A stretch of 8,078 nt of DNA from Paracoccaceae bacterium (lineage in GTDB: Bacteria; Pseudomonadota; Alphaproteobacteria; Rhodobacterales; Rhodobacteraceae): NCBI GenBank assembly GCA_007121055.1, contig SKMM01000053.1:1-8078 (forward strand). The letters are read 5' to 3'. The number at the start of each line of letters is the position of its first letter. The stretch's first letter is position 1. Below are positions 1 to 5,500 of the stretch, piece after piece. Position numbers and translations under genes: made by a program. The notes under the pieces were generated by a model. The model made no database searches, was not told the DNA's origin, and was given only the letters and a program-made list of their open reading frames with translations.

Positions 1-47
1 GGGCGGGAGCGACGCCACCGGGGGTGTGCGGGGGCGGGGCGCGCGGC

Positions 48-76
48 TTGACGGCGCAGGGAGGCCCGGCCATAGG
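48..76 (+). promoter_or_regulatory. possible promoter of trmB, perhaps giving a leaderless mRNA
   Basis: TTGACG at 48-53 matches the -35 consensus in five of six bases. It is followed after 17 bp by CATAGG at 71-76, a weak -10 (three of six). Transcription would begin near 83, two bases before the trmB ATG at 85, so the message would have almost no 5' leader. This would fit the poor ribosome binding site there: the only good purine run, AGGGAGG at 58-64, lies 20 bases from the ATG. The rest of bases 1-84 shows no recognisable coding sequence. This is inference from spacing and hexamer match only. Confidence 0.3.
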
Positions 77-84
77 CGCGCGCC

Positions 85-789
85 ATGGAACGCCCCCCTG
101 CCCCACCCCGCCGCAACTTCCACGGCCGCCGCCATGGCAAGGCGCTGAAACCCAACCAGCGGCGCTGGCTCGACGAGGATCTGCCGCGCCTCGCCATCCC
201 CAAAGTCGCGCCGCGCGACAATCCCGAGCGCCAGCCCCTCGACCCCGCAGCCCTCTTCCCTGACGCGCGGCCGCTGTGGCTGGAGGTCGGCTTCGGCGGC
301 GGCGAGCACATCGTGCATCAGGCCGCCACAAACCCCGGTGTCGGCCTGCTCGGGGTGGAGATCTTCGTCAACGGCGTGGCCATGGCGCTGGGAAAGATCC
401 GCGCGGCGGGGGTCACGAACATCCGTCTGCACCCCGGCGACGTGCGCGACCTGATGGAGCTTCTGCCCGACGCCTGCCTTGCCCGCGCCTTCCTGCTCTA
501 CCCCGACCCCTGGCCCAAGGCGCGCCACCATGGCCGACGCTTCGTCACGCCCGAACACCTCGACCCGCTCGCGCGGATCATGGCGCCGGGGGCCGAGTTC
601 CGGGTGGCCACCGACATCCCCGACTATGTCCGCCAGACGCTGGAGGAGGTGCCCCGCGCGGGCTTCGACCTGCTGACCGACCCCACCGCCCCCCACACGC
701 CCTGGCCCGACTGGCACCGTACCCGCTACGAGGCCAAGGCCCTGCGCGAGGGGCGCCGGCCCCACTACCTCACCTTCCGCAAGACCTGA
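85..789 (+). CDS. trmB: tRNA (guanine-N7-)-methyltransferase TrmB
   Basis: This gene encodes a 234-residue class I SAM-dependent methyltransferase that makes 7-methylguanosine, usually at position 46 of the tRNA variable loop, in the cytoplasm. The sequence shows the glycine-rich SAM motif (LWLEVGFGGGEH, residues 64-75, acidic E67), the GVE segment that follows, and the family signature YPDPWPKARHHGRRF (about 139-153). D141 is at the position of the catalytic aspartate of the bacterial family. The usual WHK is WPK here. VATDIPDYV and a C-terminal basic RYEAKALREGRRP stretch are also typical, and the length is normal. The start is fixed by an in-frame stop at 73-75, so ATG 85 is the first possible ATG although its SD is poor. 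A short N-terminal basic region (RRNFHGRRHGK) is common in alphaproteobacterial versions. The identification is secure. Confidence 0.95.
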   Translation: MERPPAPPRRNFHGRRHGKALKPNQRRWLDEDLPRLAIPKVAPRDNPERQPLDPAALFPDARPLWLEVGFGGGEHIVHQAATNPGVGLLGVEIFVNGVAMALGKIRAAGVTNIRLHPGDVRDLMELLPDACLARAFLLYPDPWPKARHHGRRFVTPEHLDPLARIMAPGAEFRVATDIPDYVRQTLEEVPRAGFDLLTDPTAPHTPWPDWHRTRYEAKALREGRRPHYLTFRKT

Positions 790-814
790 GCGGCCGGCCG
801 ACCCGTCCGGAAAA

Positions 815-846
815 CCCTGCGGCGCAATGAAATGTTGCGCGCAGGG
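815..846 (+). terminator. 12-bp bulged hairpin after trmB
   Basis: The arm CCCTGC-g-GCGCAA (815-827) pairs fully with TTGCGC-GCAGGG (835-846), leaving one bulged G at 821 and a seven-base loop (828-834). It starts 25 bp after the trmB stop. No T-run follows; the downstream bases are GGCGAAAATT. It may act as a transcript 3'-end or processing structure for trmB, or as part of the leader of the transporter gene. As a classical intrinsic terminator it is incomplete. Confidence 0.4.
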
Positions 847-873
847 GCGAAAATTGCCAAGTACCAAGGCATC

Positions 874-899
874 GGGGCGCGGGCCCGGCCCGGCGCCCC
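874..899 (+). other. GC-rich hairpin just upstream of the TAXI binding-protein SD
   Basis: GGGGCGCGGGC (874-884) pairs with GCCC-g-GCGCCCC (888-899). This gives an 11-bp stem with one bulged G at 892 and a three-base loop (885-887). Every pair is G-C. The structure ends seven bases before the Shine-Dalgarno run at 907-913. In RNA it would be very stable and could protect the 5' end of the message or affect ribosome access. The base composition raises the chance of a fortuitous stem, so function is inference. Confidence 0.4.
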
Positions 900-919
900 C
901 CACAACGGGAGGATACGAC

Positions 920-1900
920 ATGACCCATCACACAGGCCGCCTGATGGCCTGCGCCGCAGCGCTCGCCCTGATCGCGGGTCCCGCGCTTGCCGACGACCGC
1001 GCCGACTGGCCCACCAGCCTGACCGTGGGCACCGCCAGCCAGGGCGGCGTCTATTTCGTCTATGGCAACGGGCTTGCCGCCTTCATCTCCGAGGAACTCG
1101 GGATTTCGGCCTCGGGCGAGGTCACCGGCGGCCCCGTTCAGAACGTCACCCTCGTGCAGATGGGCGAGCATGACATCGGCCTCGTGACGCTTGGCCCGAT
1201 GTTCGAGGCCTGGATCGGCGAGAGCGAACTGGCCCCGGGGCTCGAGCACACCGACGTGCGCGCGCTGTTCCCGATGTACGAGACGCCCTTCCAGGGCATC
1301 GCGATGTGCAACCAGAACATCCAGAGCGTCTCCGACCTCGCCGGCAAGCGCGTGAGCGTGGGCCCCGCGGGCGGCACACCCGGCACCTACTGGCCCCGCA
1401 TCTTCGATGCGCTGGAGATCGACGCCAACGTCTCCTTCGCCGGCGCCGCTGACGCCGCAAGCCAGCTTCAGGACGGTCTGGTCGACGCCTTCGTCTTTGC
1501 CGCCGGAGTGCCCATCGCGGCCTTCTCGCAGCTCGCCGCCGAATCCGACGTCTGTACTTTCGCCTTCAACGAGGAAGAGCATGCGGCCGTGCTCGAGGCC
1601 TTCCCGGAGGTGTCGGACTTCACCATCCCGGCGGGCTCCTACACCGTGCAGGACGAGGACCAGGCCTCGGTGGCAATGTGGAACTTCGCCGTGGTGCGTG
1701 CGGACATGCCCGAAAGCCTCGCCTTCGAGATCACGCGCATGGTGATGGAGAACAACGAGCGCATGATGCAGATCCACGCCGCGGCGGCCGCCACGCTGCC
1801 GGAGAACTTCGTCAACAACAGCTTCCTGCCCTTCCACCCGGGCGCGGTGCGCTGGTTCGAGGAGAACGGCTTCGAGATCGACCCCGACCTGCGGGGCTGA
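920..1900 (+). CDS. TAXI-family TRAP transporter solute-binding protein
   Basis: This 326-residue periplasmic protein captures the substrate for a TRAP transporter. Residues 1-24 form a signal peptide: basic/polar MTHHTGR, hydrophobic core, then cleavage after ALA24 before DD. The mature protein begins with the TAXI-type VGTASQGGVYFVYGNGLA segment (from residue 36), corresponding to the T-x-x-x-G-x-Y/F-x-x-x-G motif of the family. The ...SVGPAGGTPGTY... region is equally typical. Two cysteines, C130 and C212, could form a disulfide in the periplasm. The start at 920 is chosen because GGGAGGA (907-913) lies seven bases upstream and because it gives a clean signal peptide; an ATG at 827 would add 31 implausible residues. 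The fused permease downstream is its partner. Studied TAXI proteins bind glutamate or 2-oxoglutarate-type acids. The ligand here cannot be read from the sequence. Confidence 0.92.
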   Translation: MTHHTGRLMACAAALALIAGPALADDRADWPTSLTVGTASQGGVYFVYGNGLAAFISEELGISASGEVTGGPVQNVTLVQMGEHDIGLVTLGPMFEAWIGESELAPGLEHTDVRALFPMYETPFQGIAMCNQNIQSVSDLAGKRVSVGPAGGTPGTYWPRIFDALEIDANVSFAGAADAASQLQDGLVDAFVFAAGVPIAAFSQLAAESDVCTFAFNEEEHAAVLEAFPEVSDFTIPAGSYTVQDEDQASVAMWNFAVVRADMPESLAFEITRMVMENNERMMQIHAAAAATLPENFVNNSFLPFHPGAVRWFEENGFEIDPDLRG

Positions 1901-1922
1901 GGGCCCACGCCGCCGTGAGACC

Positions 1923-1951
1923 GCAAAAGGCCGCCACGCGCGGCCTTTTGC
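1923..1951 (+). terminator. hairpin terminator/attenuator between the TAXI genes
   Basis: A perfect 12-bp inverted repeat, GCAAAAGGCCGC (1923-1934) and GCGGCCTTTTGC (1940-1951), has a five-base loop. The T-run sits in the descending arm followed by GCATT, so this is a rho-independent terminator of the A-tract/T-tract type found in GC-rich genomes, and it is symmetric enough to work in both directions. It lies 23 bp after the binding-protein stop and about 100 bp before the permease start. The likely effect is to make binding-protein mRNA exceed permease mRNA, with partial read-through. Confidence 0.75.
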
Positions 1952-1978
1952 ATTAGGGTGAACCCGGACCGGCTGCGC

Positions 1979-2032
1979 CCGGGGGCCGTCGGGGCCCCGG
2001 CAGCTGTTCGCAACGACAAGTCCCGAAGGGAC
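1979..2032 (+). other. two small stem-loops in the permease leader
   Basis: CCGGGG-g-CC (1979-1987) pairs with GG (1993-1994) and CCCCGG (1995-2000), forming eight pairs with one bulged G. Further on, GTCCC (2020-2024) and GGGAC (2028-2032) form a five-pair stem with a GAA loop, ending twelve bases before the SD run at 2044-2051. GCTGT (2003-2007) could instead pair with ACAGC (2031-2035), so the second stem has a competing form. No known riboswitch class is recognised, and the stems could be composition effects. Confidence 0.25.
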
Positions 2033-2052
2033 AGCACACCCGTGGGGAGGGA

Positions 2053-4449
2053 ATGATGGCCGCAACGGATCAGGGCGCGCGCGCGCCGGGGGGGACAGCT
2101 CCGGAAAACATCGCCGAGGGCGTGGACCGCGAGATCGTCATGTCGAATCAGCGCACGCCGCCCGGGTGGCTGGGCGTGGCGCTGGCGGGGATGTGCATCG
2201 CCTATACCGCCTTTCACCTCGGGGTGATGAACGTCTATCCGCTGGAGACCTGGACCTACCGGCTGGCGCATGTGACCGGCGGGCTGATCCTGGGCTTCCT
2301 GATCTATTCGGCCACCGTGTTCGACGACGACCACCCGCGCTCGGGGCGCTCGGCGCTGGAATGGGGTCTGGCGGCGCTGGCGGCGCTGGGGATCGGCACC
2401 GCACTGGTGCAGATCGTCTGGGCGGTGGCCACGGATGCGCGCATCCCCATGGGCGCGCCGGCCGACATGTACCTGCGCACCTTCGGTTGGCCGCTGGCGG
2501 CGGGCACGGCGGTGGCGCTGGGGGCAAGCTGGATATTTCCCGGCCGCGACCGGCGCCAGGTGGCGCTGGCCGATGCGCTGCTGGCCGTGGCCGCGCTGAC
2601 GGTTGGCATCTACATCATCGCGCATGCCGAATTCCTGCGCAATCGCGCCGGCGTCTTTCCCCATGTCAACGACATGTGGGCGGCCATCGTCGGCATCGCG
2701 CTTATCCTCGAGATGACGCGGCGGCTGGCAGGGCTGGCGCTGGTGATCATCGTGGGGATCTTCATCGCCTATGGCTTCGTGGGGCCCTGGCTGCCGGGCT
2801 TCCTGTCGCATCGCGGCTATGCGCCCGAGCGGTTCTTCGCCCGGATCTATACCGATATCGGCGTGCTGGGCCCGACCACGGCGGTGTCGTCCACCTACAT
2901 CATCCTGTTCATCACCTTCGCGGCCTTCCTGCAGGCCAGCCGCGTGGGCGAGTACTTCATCAACTTCGCCTTCGCCGCTGCGGGGGGCGCACGGGGGGGG
3001 CCGGCCAAGGTCGCGATCTTCGGCTCGGGCCTGATGGGGACGATCAACGGGACCTCGGCGGGCAATGTGGTCTCCACCGGGTCGCTGACGATCCCCTTGA
3101 TGAAGAAGGTGGGCTACCGGCCGCAGACGGCCGCCAGCATCGAGGCGGCGGCCAGTTCGGGCGGCCAGATCCTTCCGCCCATCATGGGCGCCGGCGCCTT
3201 CATCATGGCCGAGATCACCGGCATCCAGTACCGCGAGATCGTCATCGCCGCGATCATCCCGGCGGTGCTGTATTTCGTCTCGGTCTACTTCATGGTGGAC
3301 AAGGAGGCGCTTCGGCTGGGCATGCGCGGCCTGCCCCGGCGCGAGCTGCCGCAGTTCCGCGCCATGGCCAAACAGGCCTATCTGTTCATCCCCATCGTGA
3401 TGCTGATCGGTGCGCTCTATGTGGGCTATTCGGTGATCCGCGCGGGCACGGTGGCCATGGCCGCGGCCTTTGGCGTCAGCTGGATCAGGGTGTTCATCGA
3501 AGGCCGCGAGGACGGCTGGCTCAACCACATCATGGGGATGCTGCTCTGCGTTCTGGCGCTCATGCCGATCGTGGTCGGCTCGCAGATCCTCATCCACGGC
3601 TGGGGCGACACCGGACAGGTGCAGCTTGCGGCCTCCTTCGTGGCCGCCGCGCTGGCGGTGTTCGGGCTGTGGTGGGCAGTGCGCGGCGACGGGCCGATGG
3701 CGGTCGCCTTCGGCAAGGCCGTCGAGCATTTCCGCATGATCCCCTATGCCTTCGAGATCGCGGCCAAGATGTCGCTGCAACTGGTGGCGGTCTGTGCCGC
3801 GGCCGGCGTGATCGTGGGGGTGATCGCCATCACGGGGGTGGGCACGCGGCTGTCGGGGGTGCTGATGGCCATCGCCGGCCAGAGCCAGATCCTCGCGCTG
3901 TTCTTCGCGATGGTGGTGGCGATCATCCTCGGCATGGGGATGCCCACCACCGCGGCCTATGCGGTGGCAGCGAGCGTGATGGCACCTGGCCTGATCCGCA
4001 TGGGGATCGAGCCGCTGACCGCGCATTTCTTCATCTTCTACTATGCGGTGATGAGCGCGATCACACCGCCCGTGGCGCTCGCGGCCTATGCCGGGGCGGC
4101 CATCGCGCGCTCGGACCCGATGAAGACCTCGGTCGAGAGCTTCAAGATCGGCCTTGCCGCCTTCGTCGTGCCGTTCATGTTCTTCTACAGTCAGGCGCTT
4201 CTGATGCAGGGCGAGTGGCACGAGGTGCTGCATGTCTTCCTGACCGCCTGCCTGGGGATCTATCTCCTGGCCTCGGCGGTGCAGGGCTGGTTCTTCGGGG
4301 TGATCCCGATGGCGCTGCGGGCGTTCCTGCTCGCCGCTGGCGTGGCCATGATCGCGGGGGGCTGGATGTCGGACGCCATCGGTCTCGGCGCGGCCGCCAT
4401 CGCCTGGGTCGCGCAGCGGTGGTTCCTGAACCCCACGGCCGCACGCTGA
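2053..4449 (+). CDS. TRAP transporter fused 4TM/12TM permease, TAXI type
   Basis: This 798-residue inner-membrane permease combines the small (DctQ-like) and large (DctM-like) TRAP subunits in one chain and takes up the substrate delivered by the upstream binding protein, driven by an ion gradient. The N-terminal about 35 residues are polar and cytoplasmic; hydrophobic segments then follow from about residue 38. DctM signatures are clear: the GSGLMGTINGTSAGN region (324-338), the SSGGQILPPIMGAGA segment (368-382), the repeat-related LGMGMPTTAAYAVAAS (626-641), and SAITPPVALAAYAG (668-681). The last about 110 residues after KTSVESFKIGLAAF carry extra hydrophobic segments, perhaps the DUF3394-type tail seen in long members of the family. 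Two tandem ATGs (2053, 2056) follow GGGGAGGG (2044-2051). ATG 2056 has the better spacing, and M30 (2140) lacks an SD. No promoter is evident nearby, so read-through from the binding-protein gene is likely. Confidence 0.93.
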   Translation: MMAATDQGARAPGGTAPENIAEGVDREIVMSNQRTPPGWLGVALAGMCIAYTAFHLGVMNVYPLETWTYRLAHVTGGLILGFLIYSATVFDDDHPRSGRSALEWGLAALAALGIGTALVQIVWAVATDARIPMGAPADMYLRTFGWPLAAGTAVALGASWIFPGRDRRQVALADALLAVAALTVGIYIIAHAEFLRNRAGVFPHVNDMWAAIVGIALILEMTRRLAGLALVIIVGIFIAYGFVGPWLPGFLSHRGYAPERFFARIYTDIGVLGPTTAVSSTYIILFITFAAFLQASRVGEYFINFAFAAAGGARGGPAKVAIFGSGLMGTINGTSAGNVVSTGSLTIPLMKKVGYRPQTAASIEAAASSGGQILPPIMGAGAFIMAEITGIQYREIVIAAIIPAVLYFVSVYFMVDKEALRLGMRGLPRRELPQFRAMAKQAYLFIPIVMLIGALYVGYSVIRAGTVAMAAAFGVSWIRVFIEGREDGWLNHIMGMLLCVLALMPIVVGSQILIHGWGDTGQVQLAASFVAAALAVFGLWWAVRGDGPMAVAFGKAVEHFRMIPYAFEIAAKMSLQLVAVCAAAGVIVGVIAITGVGTRLSGVLMAIAGQSQILALFFAMVVAIILGMGMPTTAAYAVAASVMAPGLIRMGIEPLTAHFFIFYYAVMSAITPPVALAAYAGAAIARSDPMKTSVESFKIGLAAFVVPFMFFYSQALLMQGEWHEVLHVFLTACLGIYLLASAVQGWFFGVIPMALRAFLLAAGVAMIAGGWMSDAIGLGAAAIAWVAQRWFLNPTAAR

Positions 4450-4484
4450 CCCGGAGCCCGGTGCCCCGGCGCGCTGTCATCCAC

Positions 4485-4497
4485 GCGGCGGGGCCGC
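4485..4497. terminator. weak hairpin between convergent permease and chpT
   Basis: GCGGC (4485-4489) and GCCGC (4493-4497) form a five-pair stem with a GGG loop in the 51-bp gap between the permease stop and the chpT stop. There is no T-run on either strand. It is the only candidate structure seen in this convergent junction and may well not terminate. Confidence 0.2.
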
Positions 4498-4500
4498 AGG

Positions 4501-5136
4501 TCAGGCGGTGATCAGGATCCGCCCTGGCGCCTGCTCGATCTGCGCGCGGCGGCCAAGCTGGGCCACCATCTGGGCGGCCAGCGCAAACTGCACCTTCGGC
4601 GGCGCGAGATCCGGCATCGGCTCGTGACCGCCCAGCGCCGCCCACAGCTCGCCCAGGTCGCGCAGCCGGTCGGCCTCGGCCAGGCAGTGCCAGCGCCCCC
4701 CGTCGCGCGTCACGCCCACCTGCCCGCCGAAGGGGAGCGCCACCTCCAGGCACATCAGCAGCAGGAAGGCGAGCTTCGCCTCGGGCCGTGGCACGTCGAC
4801 AGCGGCGGGCCAGTCGACCTGAACCCGCCCGCCGCGGGCGTGATCGGCCACCAGACCGGCCAGCTCCGCCCCGCCCATCACATGCCCTGCCCCGGCCGCA
4901 CCGAAGGCCACCCGCAGGAACTGCACACGGGCCTTGGCGTGGGCCACGCTCTGGGCGATCAGCGCCATCTCGGGGCTGCCGGTCTGCCCGCTCAGCTCCA
5001 ACAGCTCCAGCCCGTTGCCGATGGCGCCCAGCGGGCTCGTCAGGTCATGGCAGATGCGCGAGCCGATCAGCGCGGCCAGATCGGGCCCGTCTGCGTCGGG
5101 CTCCTTGTACGGATGGTGCGAAACGATATCCTCCAC
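4501..5136 (-). CDS. chpT: histidine phosphotransferase ChpT
   Basis: The 211-residue product is a dimeric histidine phosphotransferase. In alphaproteobacteria it relays phosphate from the hybrid kinase CckA to the response regulator CtrA (and in some species CpdR) in the cytoplasm. The DHp part carries the H-box RICHDLTSPLGAIGNGLELLE (27-47), with H30 as the phospho-accepting histidine. A second helix contains KARVQFLRVAFGA (68-80). The C-terminal half (about 90-211) resembles a histidine-kinase ATPase fold but shows no N-box or glycine boxes, as expected for ChpT, which does not bind ATP. PPKVQFALA (179-187) and the terminal RILITA are typical. The start is taken as GTG 5136, which has CGGAG six bases upstream; no in-frame ATG is suitable. 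A GTG at 5160 lacks an SD. Length fits the family. It diverges from the DUF3553-like gene and converges with the transporter. Confidence 0.88.
   Translation of the reverse strand: MEDIVSHHPYKEPDADGPDLAALIGSRICHDLTSPLGAIGNGLELLELSGQTGSPEMALIAQSVAHAKARVQFLRVAFGAAGAGHVMGGAELAGLVADHARGGRVQVDWPAAVDVPRPEAKLAFLLLMCLEVALPFGGQVGVTRDGGRWHCLAEADRLRDLGELWAALGGHEPMPDLAPPKVQFALAAQMVAQLGRRAQIEQAPGRILITA
5105..5132 (+). promoter_or_regulatory. possible promoter for the DUF3553-like gene
   Basis: TTGTAC (5105-5110) and TATCCT (5127-5132; four of six matches to TATAAT) are 16 bp apart, inside the first codons of chpT on the opposite strand. Transcription would begin near 5140, about 40 bases before ATG 5179. 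The position suits a tightly divergent pair, but the -35 match is poor. Confidence 0.28.
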
Positions 5137-5178
5137 GGCGGGCTCCGGTCCTGGGGTCACAAGGGGATGGGGCTGACG

Positions 5179-5373
5179 ATGCTGGGCGCGAACGCGATCC
5201 TCGGGCCGGGCATGCTGGTGCGCAATCCGGCCCGGCCCGACTGGGGCGTCGGCCAGGTGCAATCCTGCATCGGCACGCGGATCACCGTGTCCTTCGCCGA
5301 GGAGGGCAAGGTCGTCATCGACGGCTCCCAGGTCGAGCTGCAGCTGGTCAGCATCGGTGATGATGCACCCTGA
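5179..5373 (+). CDS. DUF3553-like small protein, Tudor/SH3-like pattern
   Basis: This 64-residue protein has no known function. It matches, from memory, the small alphaproteobacterial family DUF3553, whose members read M-x-x-L-N-A-I-L-x-P-G-M-L-V-R. The core (residues 11-47) has the pattern G-x-x-V-x-x-P-x4-W-G-x-G-x-V, then IGTRITVSF, then GKVVI. This alternation resembles the small beta-barrel at the C-terminus of UvrD/PcrA helicases; that resemblance is my inference. There is no signal peptide or membrane segment; one cysteine (C30) is present. ATG 5179 is preferred because it gives the usual N-terminus and GGGG (5169-5172) is six bases upstream. ATG 5167 would add four residues. The gene diverges from chpT (about 42 bp apart), and its stop lies five bases before a CtrA box. 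Confidence 0.78.
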   Translation: MLGANAILGPGMLVRNPARPDWGVGQVQSCIGTRITVSFAEEGKVVIDGSQVELQLVSIGDDAP

Positions 5374-5378
5374 AGATG

Positions 5379-5393
5379 TTAACAAGGTCTTAA
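5379..5393. promoter_or_regulatory. full CtrA-type binding site upstream of olsB
   Basis: TTAA (5379-5382), seven bases, TTAA (5390-5393). Read on the minus strand the site is TTAA-N7-TTAAC (5393 down to 5378), an exact match to the CtrA consensus defined in Caulobacter and conserved in Rhodobacteraceae. TTAA is extremely rare in this GC-rich window, so two copies at exactly the right spacing are unlikely to be chance. It lies about 120 bp before olsB, the nearest gene start downstream on the plus strand. Whether it activates or represses cannot be read from sequence. Confidence 0.65.
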
Positions 5394-5420
5394 TTCAGCC
5401 TGTGGTTTAGCGCCCCAAAG

Positions 5421-5452
5421 TTGCGACGGAAGCGCAGATGCCCTAATTAACC
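5421..5452 (+). promoter_or_regulatory. possible olsB promoter with overlapping CtrA half-site
   Basis: TTGCGA (5421-5426, four of six -35 matches) is followed by CCTAAT (5442-5447, four of six -10 matches, 15-bp spacer) or by TAATTA at 5444-5449 (17-bp spacer). The TTAACC at 5447-5452 is a CtrA half-site and would overlap the -10 or initiation region, a placement usual for repression. The full CtrA box would then be centred about 65-70 bp upstream of the start. The AT-rich dip here is marked against the surrounding sequence, which supports a promoter more than the hexamers do. Confidence 0.4.
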
Positions 5453-5500
5453 GTGTGAAGGAAACCAACCTCGCCAATGCCGCGGGAGGAGAGCGCAGCG

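Noticed and set aside
24..263. Small plus-strand open frame overlapping the start of trmB
   Set aside because: Proline/arginine/alanine-rich out-of-frame translation with no SD or homology; trmB explains the region.
827..919. Upstream ATG for the TAXI binding protein
   Set aside because: It adds 31 residues before the signal peptide, lies inside the first leader hairpin and has no SD; ATG 920 has a good one.
941..952. Lipobox reading LMAC around C11 of the binding protein
   Set aside because: The cysteine comes before, not after, the hydrophobic core, and a standard ALA cleavage site follows at residue 24.
770..2065. 431-codon minus-strand frame over the TAXI binding protein
   Set aside because: Antisense shadow rich in H/G/R with no domain; the plus-strand frame has a signal peptide, an SD and family motifs.
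1639..4233. Very long open frame on the minus strand opposite the permease (864 codons)
   Set aside because: Its composition is dominated by H, D, R and G with no recognisable domain. It is a by-product of GC-rich third positions opposite a clear membrane-protein gene that has strong family motifs.
2166..4511. Long open frame on the plus strand in a second frame over the permease (781 codons)
   Set aside because: Low-complexity G/R/A/H-rich translation with no motifs, while the overlapping frame encodes an intact TRAP permease.
5137..5385. N-terminal extension of chpT to an upstream start near 5385
   Set aside because: It would lie antisense over the whole DUF3553-like gene, has no family resemblance, and would make ChpT far longer than usual.
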